A DNA stretch of 64,000 bases, taken from Anaerolineales bacterium. Its GTDB lineage: Bacteria; Chloroflexota; Anaerolineae; Anaerolineales; Villigracilaceae. Below the pieces are notes generated by a model. That model was not told the origin of the DNA. It saw nothing but the letters and a program-made list of their open reading frames with translations, and ran no database searches. This document shows positions 33,652 through 41,361 of this stretch, one piece after another. The translations under genes were made by a program, and so were the position numbers. Each line of letters starts with the position of its first letter. Positions within the stretch are counted from its first letter, which is position 1. The stretch lies in assembly GCA_030583905.1 (NCBI GenBank), contig CP129481.1, positions 1,674,001 through 1,738,000 on the forward strand, given 5' to 3'.

Positions 33652-34448
33652 CGGAAGGGTTTTCGCTCGGTCCTTTGTTCGTGCGTTGGGGCGGTTTGCT
33701 GGTTGCGCTTGGCATTTCAGCGGGCACACTCCTCGCCGCATATGAAACACGGCGCCGCAATCACGACCCGGAACTTATCTACCATCTTTTTGTGCCGCTG
33801 ACGGCTTGGGGATTGATCGGCGCGCGGCTCTGGCATATCTTTACCCCGCCTCTTTCCTCCGTTCAACTGGGTCTGACCACCAATCATTATCTCAGCCATC
33901 CACTGGATGCGTTCGCGCTGTGGGTGGGCGGATTGGGGATTCCCGGCGCGCTTCTCGGCGGGACCTTCGGGCTGTGGCTGTTCGCCCGCAAACATGATCT
34001 GCCCTTTTGGGATATGACCGACCTGCTCGCGCCCGGGTTGGCGCTTGCGCAGGCGATCGGGCGCTTTGCAAATTTCTTCAATCAGGAACTGTACGGCTTG
34101 CCGACGGAGATGCCTTGGGCGGTATTCATTGACCCGCTCAGCCGCCTGGTCGGATACGAACAGGTTATGTTTTATCATCCACTGTTCGCCTATGAGGTGA
34201 TGCTGAATCTCGTCAATTTATTTTTGCTTTTGTGGCTGGCGCGCCGCTTTTCGCATATCCTAAAGGCGGGGGATGTTTTCCTTGCATATCTTACCTTTTA
34301 TTCTGCAGTCCGTTTCCTGCTTGAATTCCTGCGGTTGGATGTCGCGCTTATCAGCGGAATTAACGTGAATCAGGTATTTTTCGGCATCCTCTTCGTTTTT
34401 GTAGCAGTTTTCTTTTACTGGCGGCGTCGCCCTGCGCGGGAATTGTAA
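33648..34448 (+). CDS. lgt: Phosphatidylglycerol-prolipoprotein diacylglyceryl transferase
   Basis: 266 residues with a TTG start overlapping the phosphatidyltransferase stop. Seven hydrophobic helices and the Lgt signature GRFANFFNQELYG are present, together with the YHPLFAYEV and FRLDVALISG-like C-terminal elements. Lgt moves the diacylglyceryl group from phosphatidylglycerol to the lipobox cysteine; the product of lspA at 19863 then cleaves the signal. The coupling to a CDP-alcohol phosphatidyltransferase makes supply of its phospholipid substrate a plausible link. Confidence 0.92.
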   Translation: MTEGFSLGPLFVRWGGLLVALGISAGTLLAAYETRRRNHDPELIYHLFVPLTAWGLIGARLWHIFTPPLSSVQLGLTTNHYLSHPLDAFALWVGGLGIPGALLGGTFGLWLFARKHDLPFWDMTDLLAPGLALAQAIGRFANFFNQELYGLPTEMPWAVFIDPLSRLVGYEQVMFYHPLFAYEVMLNLVNLFLLLWLARRFSHILKAGDVFLAYLTFYSAVRFLLEFLRLDVALISGINVNQVFFGILFVFVAVFFYWRRRPAREL

Positions 34449-34524
34449 GGTTTTTGTGAAGGAAGACCACGGGCGCGGGTAATAAAATAGAAATAGCAAG
34501 GTTCTGTAATATCAAGGAAAGATA

Positions 34525-35460
34525 ATGATAGAAACGCATGACTTAAGCAAACAATTTCACGATTTTATGGCTGTGGATGGTGTGAACCTTTCCGTGGAGC
34601 CCGGGCAGATCTTGGCTCTGCTGGGTCAGAACGGTGCAGGGAAAACGACCACCGTCCGCATGTTGACGGCTCTGTTGCAGCCTTCGCGCGGCTGGGCACG
34701 CGTAGCTGGATATGATGTTGTTAAGAACGGGTATGATGTCCGCGCTTCGGTGGGGGTGTTGACCGAACAGCACGGTTTGTACATGCGTATGACCGCCGTC
34801 GAATACCTCGATTTTTTTGGGCAGGTGTACAGCCTGTCTCCATCGGCGCGAAAGACACGGAGTGAAAACCTGCTCGAGTATTTCGGTCTTGCCGAGGCGG
34901 CAAAACGCAGGGTCGGCGAGTATTCAAAAGGGATGCGCCAGAAACTGGCATTGGCGCGCGCCATGATGCACGACCCCGGTGTGCTGTTGTTGGATGAGCC
35001 TACCTCTGCAATGGATCCCGAGTCCGCGCGGCTGGTGCGGGACGAGATCGCCCGCCTGAAGTCATCCAAACGAACGATTGTTATCTGTTCGCACAACCTC
35101 AATGAGGTCGAGGCGCTGGCGGATAAGATCGCCATCATCTATCGCGGACGGATCTTGATCCAGGGTACGCTGGATGAACTGGCGCGCAAAGTTCTTGGTG
35201 CGCCTGAATACAAAATTCTTTTTTCCGAAGCATGTGATGTAAACGAGCTGAAACTGCCTCAAGGGGTGGAATTGCTCGAGAAAACTGCGACCAGTTTGAA
35301 GGTCCGTGTGGAGGCGCCGCAGGAGGCGAATCCGCAGATTTTGAAAGAGTTATCGGTTAAATCCATTCCTGTCATGGCATTTCAGGAGCAAATACGCACG
35401 CTGGAACAGGTCTATCTCAAGGTGATGGCGGATGCAAAAGAGGGCGGATATGTTCAGTAA
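34525..35460 (+). CDS. ABC transporter ATP-binding protein (NatA/CcmA type)
   Basis: 311 residues. Walker A GQNGAGKTTT, signature YSKGMRQK, Walker B VLLLDEPTSAMD and H-loop CSHNLNEVEAL are intact. Note the signature reads YSKGM rather than LSGGQ, as often in NatA-like exporters. The C-terminal 80 residues are a regulatory extension. It overlaps the permease-SpoIIM gene by 11 bases, so the two work together. SD AAGGAAAG precedes the ATG. Confidence 0.9.
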   Translation: MIETHDLSKQFHDFMAVDGVNLSVEPGQILALLGQNGAGKTTTVRMLTALLQPSRGWARVAGYDVVKNGYDVRASVGVLTEQHGLYMRMTAVEYLDFFGQVYSLSPSARKTRSENLLEYFGLAEAAKRRVGEYSKGMRQKLALARAMMHDPGVLLLDEPTSAMDPESARLVRDEIARLKSSKRTIVICSHNLNEVEALADKIAIIYRGRILIQGTLDELARKVLGAPEYKILFSEACDVNELKLPQGVELLEKTATSLKVRVEAPQEANPQILKELSVKSIPVMAFQEQIRTLEQVYLKVMADAKEGGYVQ

Positions 35461-36883
35461 ATTGGGTCCCGTATGGCTTGTGGCGAAGCGCGAACTGCGC
35501 GACCAGTTCCGCGATTGGCGCGTGCTTGTTCCGATGGCGATCCTGACGCTGTGTTTTCCATTTCTGATGAACGAGTTCGCAAAACAGACGGTGGAGTTTT
35601 TAAATCAGTACAATGCCAACCTGATCCTTGACAGGCTTGTGCCGTTTTCGATCATGATCATTGGTTTTTTCCCGATCACGGTTTCGCTCGTGGTTGCGCT
35701 GGAGTCGTTTGTAGGGGAGAAGGAACGCGGCACGATCGAGCCGTTGTTGAGCGCGCCGCTCGCTGATTGGCAGTTGTATTTTGGCAAACTGCTGGTCGGG
35801 GTGATCACTCCGCTGGTCGCTAGCTATCTTTCGATTGCATTGTATCTGATCATGGTCTCGCGCCAGGACCTGAACATGCCGCCATTTTCGATCCTGGTGC
35901 AATTATTGATTCTGACGACCGCCCACGCTCTTTTGATGGTAAGCGCGGCGATCGTCATTTCGGTACAATCCACTTCGGTGAAGGCGGCGAATTTGTTGGC
36001 ATCGTTCGTGGTGATCCCGGTCGCGATCCTGATGCAGGGTGAAGCGGTGATGCTTTTCTGGGGGAATGAGCAGGTGCTGTGGCTGGCGGTTGCAGGTGTG
36101 TTGATCATTTCGTTGTTGTTGATCCGCGTTGGGATTGCGCATTTTCAGCGCGAATACCTGCTTGGACGCGAAATTGACAATTTGAACATTCGCTGGATGG
36201 GGCGCACGTTCTGGAGAAATTTTGTGGGGGATTCGCATTCGCTGGGAGCCTGGTATGGAAATGTGCTCGGCGCGGCTTTCCGACGGATTTTGCCTGCCCT
36301 GTTTTTTATGTTCTTGATCGCCGCTGTCAGCTTGTGGCTGAGCTATGATTGGATCATGCAGAACGTTTCGCAGACCGTTGCGCTTGCTTCCCCTCAAGAA
36401 CTTCAAGATTTGGAAGGTCGTGTACGTGACCTTCCCGACCTGGCGAATATCGGCGATCATATTAACGCGCCGTTCCTGTTCATGAACAATACGCGTGCCG
36501 TGGCAATCATCTTTCTTGCGGGTTTGGTGTCCTTCAGTGTGTTGGGCATCCTGATCTACATGCTGAATATTGGGCTGATCGGCGGTATTTTTGCCATGTT
36601 CGAGTTGCTTGGGCTTCAGCCTGTGCCGTTGTTCCTTGCAGGGGTTGTCCCTCATGGCGTGTTCGAGATTCCCGCCTTGATGATCGGGAGTGCCGTGGTT
36701 CTGTATTTTGGAGCGGTTCTCGTCACGCCGCAGGCGGGGAAATCCATGGGCGAGGTGATCCTGGAACTGCTCGCGGATTGGGCGAAGATCTTTATCGGTT
36801 TGGTGGTACCCCTGCTGGCAATTGCGGCGGTGATCGAAGCATACATCACGCCCGCCATATTGCTTGGAGCATTGGGCAATTAA
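35450..36883 (+). CDS. ABC-2 permease fused to a SpoIIM/DUF95-like domain
   Basis: 477 residues from ATG 35450 (GAGGG just upstream). The N-terminal half (about 1-250) is an ABC-2/NatB-type permease with six helices and the coupling helix GEKERGTIEPLLSAPL. The C-terminal half (about 285-477) matches the stage II sporulation protein M (DUF95) family: FLFMNNTRAVAII, then PHGVFEIPALMIG and IEAYITPAILL. SpoIIM-like domains occur outside sporulation, often beside ABC genes or RDD proteins. Here permease and SpoIIM are one polypeptide. Substrate unknown. Confidence 0.8.
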   Translation: MFSKLGPVWLVAKRELRDQFRDWRVLVPMAILTLCFPFLMNEFAKQTVEFLNQYNANLILDRLVPFSIMIIGFFPITVSLVVALESFVGEKERGTIEPLLSAPLADWQLYFGKLLVGVITPLVASYLSIALYLIMVSRQDLNMPPFSILVQLLILTTAHALLMVSAAIVISVQSTSVKAANLLASFVVIPVAILMQGEAVMLFWGNEQVLWLAVAGVLIISLLLIRVGIAHFQREYLLGREIDNLNIRWMGRTFWRNFVGDSHSLGAWYGNVLGAAFRRILPALFFMFLIAAVSLWLSYDWIMQNVSQTVALASPQELQDLEGRVRDLPDLANIGDHINAPFLFMNNTRAVAIIFLAGLVSFSVLGILIYMLNIGLIGGIFAMFELLGLQPVPLFLAGVVPHGVFEIPALMIGSAVVLYFGAVLVTPQAGKSMGEVILELLADWAKIFIGLVVPLLAIAAVIEAYITPAILLGALGN

Positions 36884-36905
36884 AAAGGTTACGGGAGATG
36901 GCTGC

Positions 36906-37763
36906 ATGTCCAAGGTAATTATTCTAGGTTCGTCCAATGCGATTCCCACAAGGCACAGTGAGAATACACACATGGTCATTTTGGGGCAGGAACGCATGGT
37001 GCTGGTCGATTCGGTCAGCAACCCAATTTTGCGGTTGGAAGAGGCGGGGCTGAATTTCAACGAATTGACCGATATTATCGTCACACATTTTCACCCTGAT
37101 CATGCTTCGGGAATTCCGCTTTTGCTGATGGATATGTGGCTGATGGGCAGGCAAAAACCGCTCAATATTTACGGCTTGCATTACACGCTCGACCGCGTGG
37201 AGACCTTGATGGGGCTGTATAACTGGTCGGAATGGCCCAATTTCTTTCCCGTTGTGTTCTATCGCTTGCCAATACGTGAGATGACCCCCGTGCTGTCCTG
37301 CCCGGATTTTGTCATCCATGCATCTCCCGTGCATCATATGATTCCCAACATCGGTTTGCGGATCGAATTTCCGAACACTCAGCGCGTCATGGCATATTCC
37401 TGTGATACGGAACCATGCGAGGAGGTTGTGCGCTTGAGTCAGAATGTGGATATCCTGATCCACGAGGCGACAGGCGAGTCGCCCGGTCATTCCTCCGCGC
37501 AACAGGCGGGGGAGATCGCCGAGAAGGCTGGCGTAAAAAAGCTGTATCTCATCCACTACCCAACGGGAAAATTCACCAAAAGTGATATTGCCGCAGAGGC
37601 GAAAATGGCGTTTCAGGGGGATGTGGCGCTTGCGACGGATTTCATGACTTTGAATTTTGAAACAAAACCGCCCTTTCCCATTTTGGAATACATATTCAAA
37701 ATGGAAGAGAGCGTGGGGAAAACGAACTCGGACGATAACCAGTTCTACCAACCCGAAATATAA
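36906..37763 (+). CDS. Metallo-beta-lactamase-fold hydrolase (RNase Z-like)
   Basis: 285 residues from ATG 36906, preceded by GGGAGATGG. THFHPDHASG provides the HxHxDH zinc motif; further ligand positions appear at HASPVHH, SCDTEPC and IHEAT. The overall arrangement (SSNAIP start, GRQKPLNIYG, the late HSSAQQAGEIAEKAGVKKLYL) is that of RNase Z/ElaC-like proteins, but the family includes arylsulfatases and other hydrolases. The call is therefore general. Its stop overlaps the convergent HNH gene by 19 bases. Confidence 0.82.
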   Translation: MSKVIILGSSNAIPTRHSENTHMVILGQERMVLVDSVSNPILRLEEAGLNFNELTDIIVTHFHPDHASGIPLLLMDMWLMGRQKPLNIYGLHYTLDRVETLMGLYNWSEWPNFFPVVFYRLPIREMTPVLSCPDFVIHASPVHHMIPNIGLRIEFPNTQRVMAYSCDTEPCEEVVRLSQNVDILIHEATGESPGHSSAQQAGEIAEKAGVKKLYLIHYPTGKFTKSDIAAEAKMAFQGDVALATDFMTLNFETKPPFPILEYIFKMEESVGKTNSDDNQFYQPEI

Positions 37764-38248
37764 GACTCCCACTCGCCGTTGTCTTTCAGGTGTCTGCCGA
37801 AGATATAGGCGGCATTGGCAGGCGGCTCTTTGGGGATGTGCAGCAGACGCATATGTGCCTCGTCCACTTTGCGCCCGCCTTTGCGGTGATTGCAAAAGGA
37901 ACAAGCCGTCACCAGGTTGGTCCAGATGTGCTGCCCGCCCATATGACGCGGGATGACGTGGTCAACGGTTAGATTTACCTCGTGTTTGCCGCAATACTGA
38001 CAGGTATAATTATCGCGGCGAAAGATTTCGCGGCGCGTTAACTTTACACGTGGGCGCGGTCGATGAACTTGCGACGCAAGCCGGATCACGGATGGGCGCG
38101 GTAGCAATTCTGAAATTGTACGGATGTGTCCGCGTCCATTTGCGATCATCCCGGCTTTGCCCGCAAGGATCAAGCCAATTGCCCGCCTGGTCGTGCACAC
38201 GTGGATCGGCTCGAAATTTGCATTGAGTACCAGTACAGGTTCTTGCAT
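37745..38248 (-). CDS. HNH endonuclease family protein
   Basis: 167 residues from ATG 38248. An upstream in-frame ATG at 38278 overlaps the -10 element, so it cannot be transcribed from that promoter. The HNH core is clear: RRDNYTCQYCGKHEVNLTVDH (HNH motif with CxxC), VIPRHMGGQHIWTNLV and a second pair CSFCNHRKGGR for zinc binding. The N-terminus (PVLVLNANFEPIHVCTTRRA) is typical of a large bacterial HNH family of unknown target. The last 19 bases are shared with the convergent MBL gene. Confidence 0.85.
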   Translation of the reverse strand: MQEPVLVLNANFEPIHVCTTRRAIGLILAGKAGMIANGRGHIRTISELLPRPSVIRLASQVHRPRPRVKLTRREIFRRDNYTCQYCGKHEVNLTVDHVIPRHMGGQHIWTNLVTACSFCNHRKGGRKVDEAHMRLLHIPKEPPANAAYIFGRHLKDNGEWESYISGW

Positions 38249-38269
38249 GGTTTCTCGGCAATCTGCGTG

Positions 38270-38298
38270 ATTATACATCCAGTTTGAAAAATTCGTAA
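38270..38298 (-). promoter_or_regulatory. Promoter of the HNH gene
   Basis: On the minus strand TTACGA (complement of 38293-38298), 17-base spacer, TATAAT (complement of 38270-38275). The start codon used, ATG 38248, lies 22 bases downstream of the -10. Confidence 0.6.
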
Positions 38299-38340
38299 AA
38301 GCCTTTTGGCGCGAATTGTTACAGGAGCATTAGAAAAAAA

Positions 38341-39234
38341 ATGAACATCTTGATCGCGGGCGGCTCGGGTTATCTTGGGAGCGCGCTTGTAAAATCCTTT
38401 CTTGCAGATGGGCATACGGTTCATGTCCTGACGCGCGGCGCACAGGTCCATACAGGTGCGCGTGCCGTGAAATGGGATGCAAAAACGACTCAAGGCTGGG
38501 GGCATCTTGTCAACGAAATGGATGTCGTCATCCATCTGGCGGGGAAGACTCTCGCCTCCTGGCCCTGGACTGCCGCGATGAAGCGTTCCTTCCACGATTC
38601 CCGCGTCCTGCCCGGACTTGCGCTTGCTGAGGCGATCCGAAGCGCGGACCGCCGCCCGGGCATTTTTGTCCAGCAATCAGGCATCAATTACTATGGCTTG
38701 CGCGGTGACCTTGCCGATGAATCCACTCCGCCCGCGGAGGATTACCTCGCCCGGCTATCGGTGCAGATCGAAGAAGCCACCAAGTCTGTGGAAGATTTGG
38801 GAGTGCGTCGTGTAGTCCTGCGTTCGGCTGTGATCTTGGGAAAAGGCGGAGGGCTGCTGCCCCTGATGGCTTTGCCGATCCGCATGTTCGTTGGCGGTCC
38901 GCTTGGCTCTGGAAAACAAGCCATGCCGTGGATCCATCTCACCGATTGGGTGGCAGCCGTGGGATTCTTGATTGCGAATGAAAGTGCGCGCGGTGCATAT
39001 AATTTGATTGCGCCTAGTCCCACATCCAATGCCGAGTTCAATAAAACCCTCGCAGAAGCACTTCATCGTCCATACTGGTTTCCAGTTCCCGCCCTCCTGA
39101 TGAGTACCTTTTTGGGGGAAATGAGCGTCCTTATTCTGGACGGCAGGTTTTCCCAGCCCAAACGGCTGCTCGAGTCTGGGTTCAAGTTCCAGTTTGCAGG
39201 TCCGCGTGAGGCGTTGACCGATCTGTTCAGATAA
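38341..39234 (+). CDS. TIGR01777-family NAD-dependent epimerase/dehydratase-like protein
   Basis: 297 residues. The dinucleotide loop is GGSGYLGSAL. The family features WDAKTTQGW, VIHLAGKTLASWPW, QQSGINYYGLRGD and MPWIHLTDWV are typical of TIGR01777 (SDR39U1/YfcH-like) proteins, extended SDR members without a fixed substrate. The GYxxK catalytic motif of classic SDRs is replaced by the family's GINYYG element. It starts with a long A-rich stretch before the ATG and a distant GGAG 13 bases away. Divergent from the HNH gene. Confidence 0.85.
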   Translation: MNILIAGGSGYLGSALVKSFLADGHTVHVLTRGAQVHTGARAVKWDAKTTQGWGHLVNEMDVVIHLAGKTLASWPWTAAMKRSFHDSRVLPGLALAEAIRSADRRPGIFVQQSGINYYGLRGDLADESTPPAEDYLARLSVQIEEATKSVEDLGVRRVVLRSAVILGKGGGLLPLMALPIRMFVGGPLGSGKQAMPWIHLTDWVAAVGFLIANESARGAYNLIAPSPTSNAEFNKTLAEALHRPYWFPVPALLMSTFLGEMSVLILDGRFSQPKRLLESGFKFQFAGPREALTDLFR

Positions 39235-39257
39235 TTCCATAAGAGAGAAAAGAATCC

Positions 39258-39932
39258 ATGAAAAAAATCGTCATCTTTTTATTGGTTTTTATTACGGCTT
39301 GTGCGCCGCCCGCGCAACAGCAGGTGGTCCTGCCGCAGGTGCTTCCGACCGCCACAGCGTACATTGATGTGTCTTCCTACCCGACTGCGGAAGTGGCGCT
39401 GGCGGTGCCGAATCAGGCGGCGAGCGGGATCGATGTGCGCATGGAGCGCGTGTGGGTGGAGGGGAAGAGCGTGAATGCGGATGTTTGTTTTACTTTGCCC
39501 GATACTTCGGATTGGTCGATCTGGTCGGCGAGTTTAACCTATGGTGAAACCGTGATGCAGGAGTACGGCACAACACTGGTGAATGTGCAGGAGCCTGCGG
39601 AAGGCGTGCCCGGTTTTCGTTGTGATACATTGACGTTTGTCGTCCCGCCTGATGCGGATCTTTCCAATGCGACCATTGTGATCAATTCGATCGCGACGAC
39701 TCCGCGCGAAGGCGAATACTGTTCGGTGTATATGCCGAAGATCCAACAAGCCATGCAGGAACGCGGCATCGGAATTGTGCTGGATTGCGTAGATGTGAAC
39801 GGTGTTTTGACGATGGAGATCGTCAGTGTGCCTCCGGAAATGTCGCGGGAGCAGGCGGAGCAGATCGTGTACAGCGATGAATACTACACTGTGAACGGTC
39901 CGTGGACGTTTCCGTTCAGTTTGTCGCAGTAA
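39258..39932 (+). CDS. Predicted lipoprotein of unknown function
   Basis: 224 residues. A lipoprotein signal peptide ends in the lipobox FITAC, with Cys15 as the lipidation site; lgt and lspA for its processing are in the window. The mature part is mostly beta-strand-like, with IDVRMERVWVEGKSVNADVCF and FVVPPDADLSNATIVINS, and four further cysteines. No named family is recognised. It starts 23 bases after the epimerase stop. The tyrS promoter -35 overlaps its last codons. Confidence 0.7.
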   Translation: MKKIVIFLLVFITACAPPAQQQVVLPQVLPTATAYIDVSSYPTAEVALAVPNQAASGIDVRMERVWVEGKSVNADVCFTLPDTSDWSIWSASLTYGETVMQEYGTTLVNVQEPAEGVPGFRCDTLTFVVPPDADLSNATIVINSIATTPREGEYCSVYMPKIQQAMQERGIGIVLDCVDVNGVLTMEIVSVPPEMSREQAEQIVYSDEYYTVNGPWTFPFSLSQ

Positions 39933-39949
39933 AATTCTTGTTGTATAAT
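39921..39949 (+). promoter_or_regulatory. Promoter of the tyrS leader transcript (leaderless type)
   Basis: TTGTCG (39921-39926) and TATAAT (39944-39949) are separated by 17 bases. The expected start is at 39956, the A of the leader ORF start codon. Confidence 0.8.
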
Positions 39950-39955
39950 AGCCGC

Positions 39956-40000
39956 ATGTCTGAAAAGACCTTCAACACTTATTATTACGCCCATCCGTAG
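39956..40000 (+). CDS. tyrS leader peptide MSEKTFNTYYYAHP (14 aa)
   Basis: ATG 39956 to TAG 40000 encodes 14 residues with three consecutive Tyr codons (TAT TAT TAC, 39980-39988). The ATG lies exactly 7 bases after the -10 element and has no SD, so the mRNA is predicted to begin on it. Position, length, the Tyr run and the RNA stems that follow fit an amino-acid-sensing leader peptide of the trp or pheST type. Such leaders are classical in proteobacteria; T-box control would be expected for tyrS in Firmicutes. It is too short to be an enzyme. Confidence 0.75.
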   Translation: MSEKTFNTYYYAHP

Positions 40001-40056
40001 AAATCTGCGATGGTGTGCATCAACGCGCCCCTCATCATCGCGGGCGCGTTTTTGTT
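39989..40056 (+). promoter_or_regulatory. Tyrosine attenuator upstream of tyrS
   Basis: Segment 1 CCATC (39991-39995) pairs with segment 2 GATGG (40009-40013). Segment 2 GGTGTG (40012-40017) pairs, with two G-U pairs, with CGCGCC (40024-40029). Segment 3 AACGCGCCC (40022-40030) pairs with segment 4 GGGCGCGTT (40042-40050), followed by TTTG, a Rho-independent terminator. A ribosome stalled on the Tyr codons covers segment 1 and frees segment 2 to block the terminator; one at the stop codon covers segment 2 and lets the terminator form. Confidence 0.75.
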
Positions 40057-40103
40057 TGGAATTTTTTAGACGGAGAACATCACCTTTCTTTTCAGGAGGA
40101 ATC

Positions 40104-41315
40104 ATGAATATCGATGAACAAGTTGAACTGTTGATGCAGGGTACCGATTACGGCGATGTGGAGCTGCAAAAAGCCATGTCGGCGGAATTGCGCGAGCGTT
40201 TGTTAACCGCACAGAAGGAAAGCCGTCCTTTGCGCGTGTACTGCGGCTATGACCCCACGTCCACAGACCTGCATCTGGGGCATACAATTTCGATGAGAAA
40301 ATTGCGCCAGTTCCAGGATCTGGGACATGAAGTGACTTTCCTGATCGGGAGTTACACGGCACTCGTGGGCGACCCTTCAGATAAGAACAAGGCGCGTCCC
40401 ATCCTGACCGAGGGGCAGGTTGCTGAAAATGCAAAGACCTATGCTGAACAGGCTTTCCGCGTATTGGATCGCCAGAAGACGAAGGTCCGCTATAACGGCG
40501 AGTGGCTCTCTGAACTGAACCTCGTGGATTTGATCCGCCTTGGTCAGAACTTTACGGTGCAGCAATTTTTGGCACGTGATAATTTTTCCAATCGTCTTGA
40601 AAAAGGTGAACCGATCTACCTGCATGAAACGTTCTATGCGTTGATGCAGGGGTACGATGCTGTTGCAATGCATACCGATGTTCAAGTGGGTGGTTCGGAT
40701 CAACTGTTCAACATCATTGTGGCGGGACGCAAACTTCAGGAAGCGCTCGGACAAAAACCGCTGGTTGGCATCATCACCGGCATCCTGCCCGGCACCGACG
40801 GCGTTCAACGTATGTCCAAGTCCACAGGAAATATTGTGCCGATCAACACCGGCGCGAACGATATGTTTGGTAAGTTGATGTCCGTGCCGGATTCGGCGAT
40901 GGGGATTTACATGCGCCTCGTCACCCGTTGGAGTCCGCAGGAGATCGCGAAGATCGAAGCGGATCTGGCTTCCGGAGCGCTTCATCCGCGCGATGCGAAG
41001 ATGGATATGGCGCAGGAAATCACCAGCATCTTTTACACGAGCGCTGAGGCGGATGCGGCGCGGGAGAATTTCGTCAAGACCTTCCAGCAGAAGGAAATTC
41101 CGGATGAAATGCCCGAATATGAACTCCAAGCCGGTCAAACCGTGGTGGACGTGATCCTTGCGGCGAAACTTGCCGAGAGTAAGAGCAAGGCGCGAGGCTT
41201 AATCGATCAGAAAGGCGTTCGCTTGGACGGTGAAGTGCTGGAGCGAGGTGATGCTCCTTTCCCGCATCCCGGTGTGTTGCAGGTCGGCAAGCGGCGTTTT
41301 GTGCGGGTGAAGTAG
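40104..41315 (+). CDS. tyrS: Tyrosyl-tRNA synthetase
   Basis: 403 residues from ATG 40104, with AGGAGG 5 bases upstream. The HIGH-type motif is DLHLGHT and the KMSKS-type motif is QRMSKSTGN; the sequence follows the TyrRS class of the TyrZ type (short N-terminal helical lead, GYDPTSTDLHLGH). A C-terminal S4 domain (about 340-403) binds tRNA-Tyr. It attaches tyrosine to its tRNA in the cytoplasm. The upstream Tyr-rich leader peptide and terminator indicate induction when charged tRNA-Tyr is scarce. A terminator follows directly. Confidence 0.95.
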   Translation: MNIDEQVELLMQGTDYGDVELQKAMSAELRERLLTAQKESRPLRVYCGYDPTSTDLHLGHTISMRKLRQFQDLGHEVTFLIGSYTALVGDPSDKNKARPILTEGQVAENAKTYAEQAFRVLDRQKTKVRYNGEWLSELNLVDLIRLGQNFTVQQFLARDNFSNRLEKGEPIYLHETFYALMQGYDAVAMHTDVQVGGSDQLFNIIVAGRKLQEALGQKPLVGIITGILPGTDGVQRMSKSTGNIVPINTGANDMFGKLMSVPDSAMGIYMRLVTRWSPQEIAKIEADLASGALHPRDAKMDMAQEITSIFYTSAEADAARENFVKTFQQKEIPDEMPEYELQAGQTVVDVILAAKLAESKSKARGLIDQKGVRLDGEVLERGDAPFPHPGVLQVGKRRFVRVK

Positions 41316-41324
41316 TCGATAAGC

Positions 41325-41361
41325 AAACAGGATGCGGTTTTCCGCATCCTGTTTATTTTTT
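41325..41361 (+). terminator. Terminator after tyrS
   Basis: AAACAGGATGCGG (41325-41337) pairs with CCGCATCCTGTTT (41342-41354), followed by ATTTTTTG. It overlaps the end of the convergent sensor gene. Confidence 0.9.

Noticed and set aside
35903..37084. 393-codon minus-strand open frame across the permease and MBL genes
   Set aside because: It crosses two well-supported genes and has no motif or ribosome-binding site.
38249..38278. Upstream ATG (38278) as start of the HNH gene
   Set aside because: It overlaps the -10 element TATAAT, so the transcript would start after it.
39933..40103. T-box riboswitch for tyrS
   Set aside because: The leader is only about 150 bases and lacks a recognisable T-box sequence (TGG..) bulge and specifier arm; the leader peptide explains the structure better.
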